Of a stretch of DNA of 64,000 nucleotides, positions 63,980 through 64,000 are shown in pieces (the first letter of the stretch is position 1; every line of letters starts with the position of its first letter). The position numbers and the translations under genes are program-made. The DNA is from Streptomyces dengpaensis (GTDB lineage: Bacteria > Actinomycetota > Actinomycetes > Streptomycetales > Streptomycetaceae). The stretch covers positions 6,386,001 to 6,450,000 of the forward strand of contig NZ_CP026652.1 of assembly GCF_002946835.1 (NCBI RefSeq), given 5' to 3'. The notes below the pieces were generated by a model that was not told where the DNA came from, searched no databases, and saw only the letters and a program-made list of their open reading frames with translations.

Positions 63980-64000
63980 TTGAGCGAGAGTCGACACGTC
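63980..64000 (+). CDS. rsmH: 16S rRNA methyltransferase RsmH (MraW), first seven codons
   Basis: TTG followed by S-E-S-R-H-V, matching the start I remember for Streptomyces RsmH (M-S-x-S-R-H-V-P-V-M). A GAGAGGG lies upstream. The gene continues outside the window; it normally begins the dcw cluster with ftsL, ftsI and mur genes. RsmH methylates C1402 of 16S rRNA. The identification rests on seven residues plus the MoxR-carbonic anhydrase context. Confidence 0.7.

Overview
The window is GC-rich actinobacterial DNA and almost certainly comes from a Streptomyces chromosome. The evidence is strong third-position G/C, GTG/TTG starts, typical Streptomyces families (MacRS-type kinase/regulator, SCO2127-like protein beside glkA, SAV_6107-type HEPN protein, DUF3040) and a gene order that, from memory, follows the S. 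coelicolor core region from about ctaE-qcrCAB to the division and cell wall (dcw) cluster. No phage, insertion sequence, CRISPR array, tRNA or rRNA was found. This is a core housekeeping region whose oddities lie between the genes.

Layout. 1-6.8 kb: a truncated L,D-transpeptidase, a degenerate receiver protein, then ctaE-qcrC-qcrA-qcrB (aa3 oxidase subunit III plus the bc1 complex) with a strong terminator, and trpD. 7-9.8 kb: a SAM-IV-like riboswitch with a six-codon upstream ORF ahead of a class V aminotransferase, an Lrp-type ligand domain without HTH, and a rhomboid protease. 9.9-18.3 kb: zinc-ribbon and NYN proteins, a tandem pair of secreted NlpC/P60 hydrolases, a HETTH lipoprotein, and GT87 and GT4 glycosyltransferases. 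18.5-28.5 kb: acyl-CoA ligase, phosphoesterase, SRPBCC protein, ArsA-like ATPase, SCO2127-like protein, glkA, EEP hydrolase, alpha/beta hydrolase and PlsC. 28.5-38 kb: MacS/MacR, pfkA, a trpEG fusion with a tryptophan leader peptide and attenuator, a DUF1906 secreted protein, class II DAHP synthase, and the iron-storage pair bfd/bfr. 38-48.4 kb: molybdopterin oxidoreductase, nfo, a PASTA Ser/Thr kinase, thiO-thiS-thiG under a TPP riboswitch, an avidin-like protein, a ferredoxin-reductase-type flavoprotein, an Rv2175c-like protein, thiE and metF. 48.4-64 kb: a Tyr/Gln-rich membrane protein, a phytoene-desaturase-like flavoprotein, an ABC exporter with its TetR regulator, HEPN and methyltransferase genes, DUF3040, the MoxR-DUF58-transglutaminase operon, a beta-carbonic anhydrase and the first codons of rsmH.

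Pathway links. trpD, trpEG and class II DAHP synthase give three steps of aromatic/tryptophan synthesis. glkA, its SCO2127-like neighbour and pfkA cover glucose entry. The bc1/oxidase genes serve respiration. thiO/S/G/E build the thiazole phosphate and couple it to the pyrimidine. metF and the SAM-IV-controlled aminotransferase belong to one-carbon/sulfur metabolism.

Most interesting signals. (i) Five genes have short tandem duplications at or just beyond their 3' ends that repeat the stop-codon region. (ii) Two copies of a 112-113 bp element with perfect 19-bp terminal inverted repeats lie downstream of glkA and pfkA. (iii) Four copies of a longer intergenic repeat each sit just 3' of a gene. 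(iv) A 60-bp perfect palindrome lies between DUF3040 and the transglutaminase gene. (v) The DUF1906 gene has a probable ATT start codon. (vi) A 600-bp gene-poor gap carries a MacR-like box, hairpins and a 20-bp VNTR. Every family assignment is from reading motifs; no database search was run.
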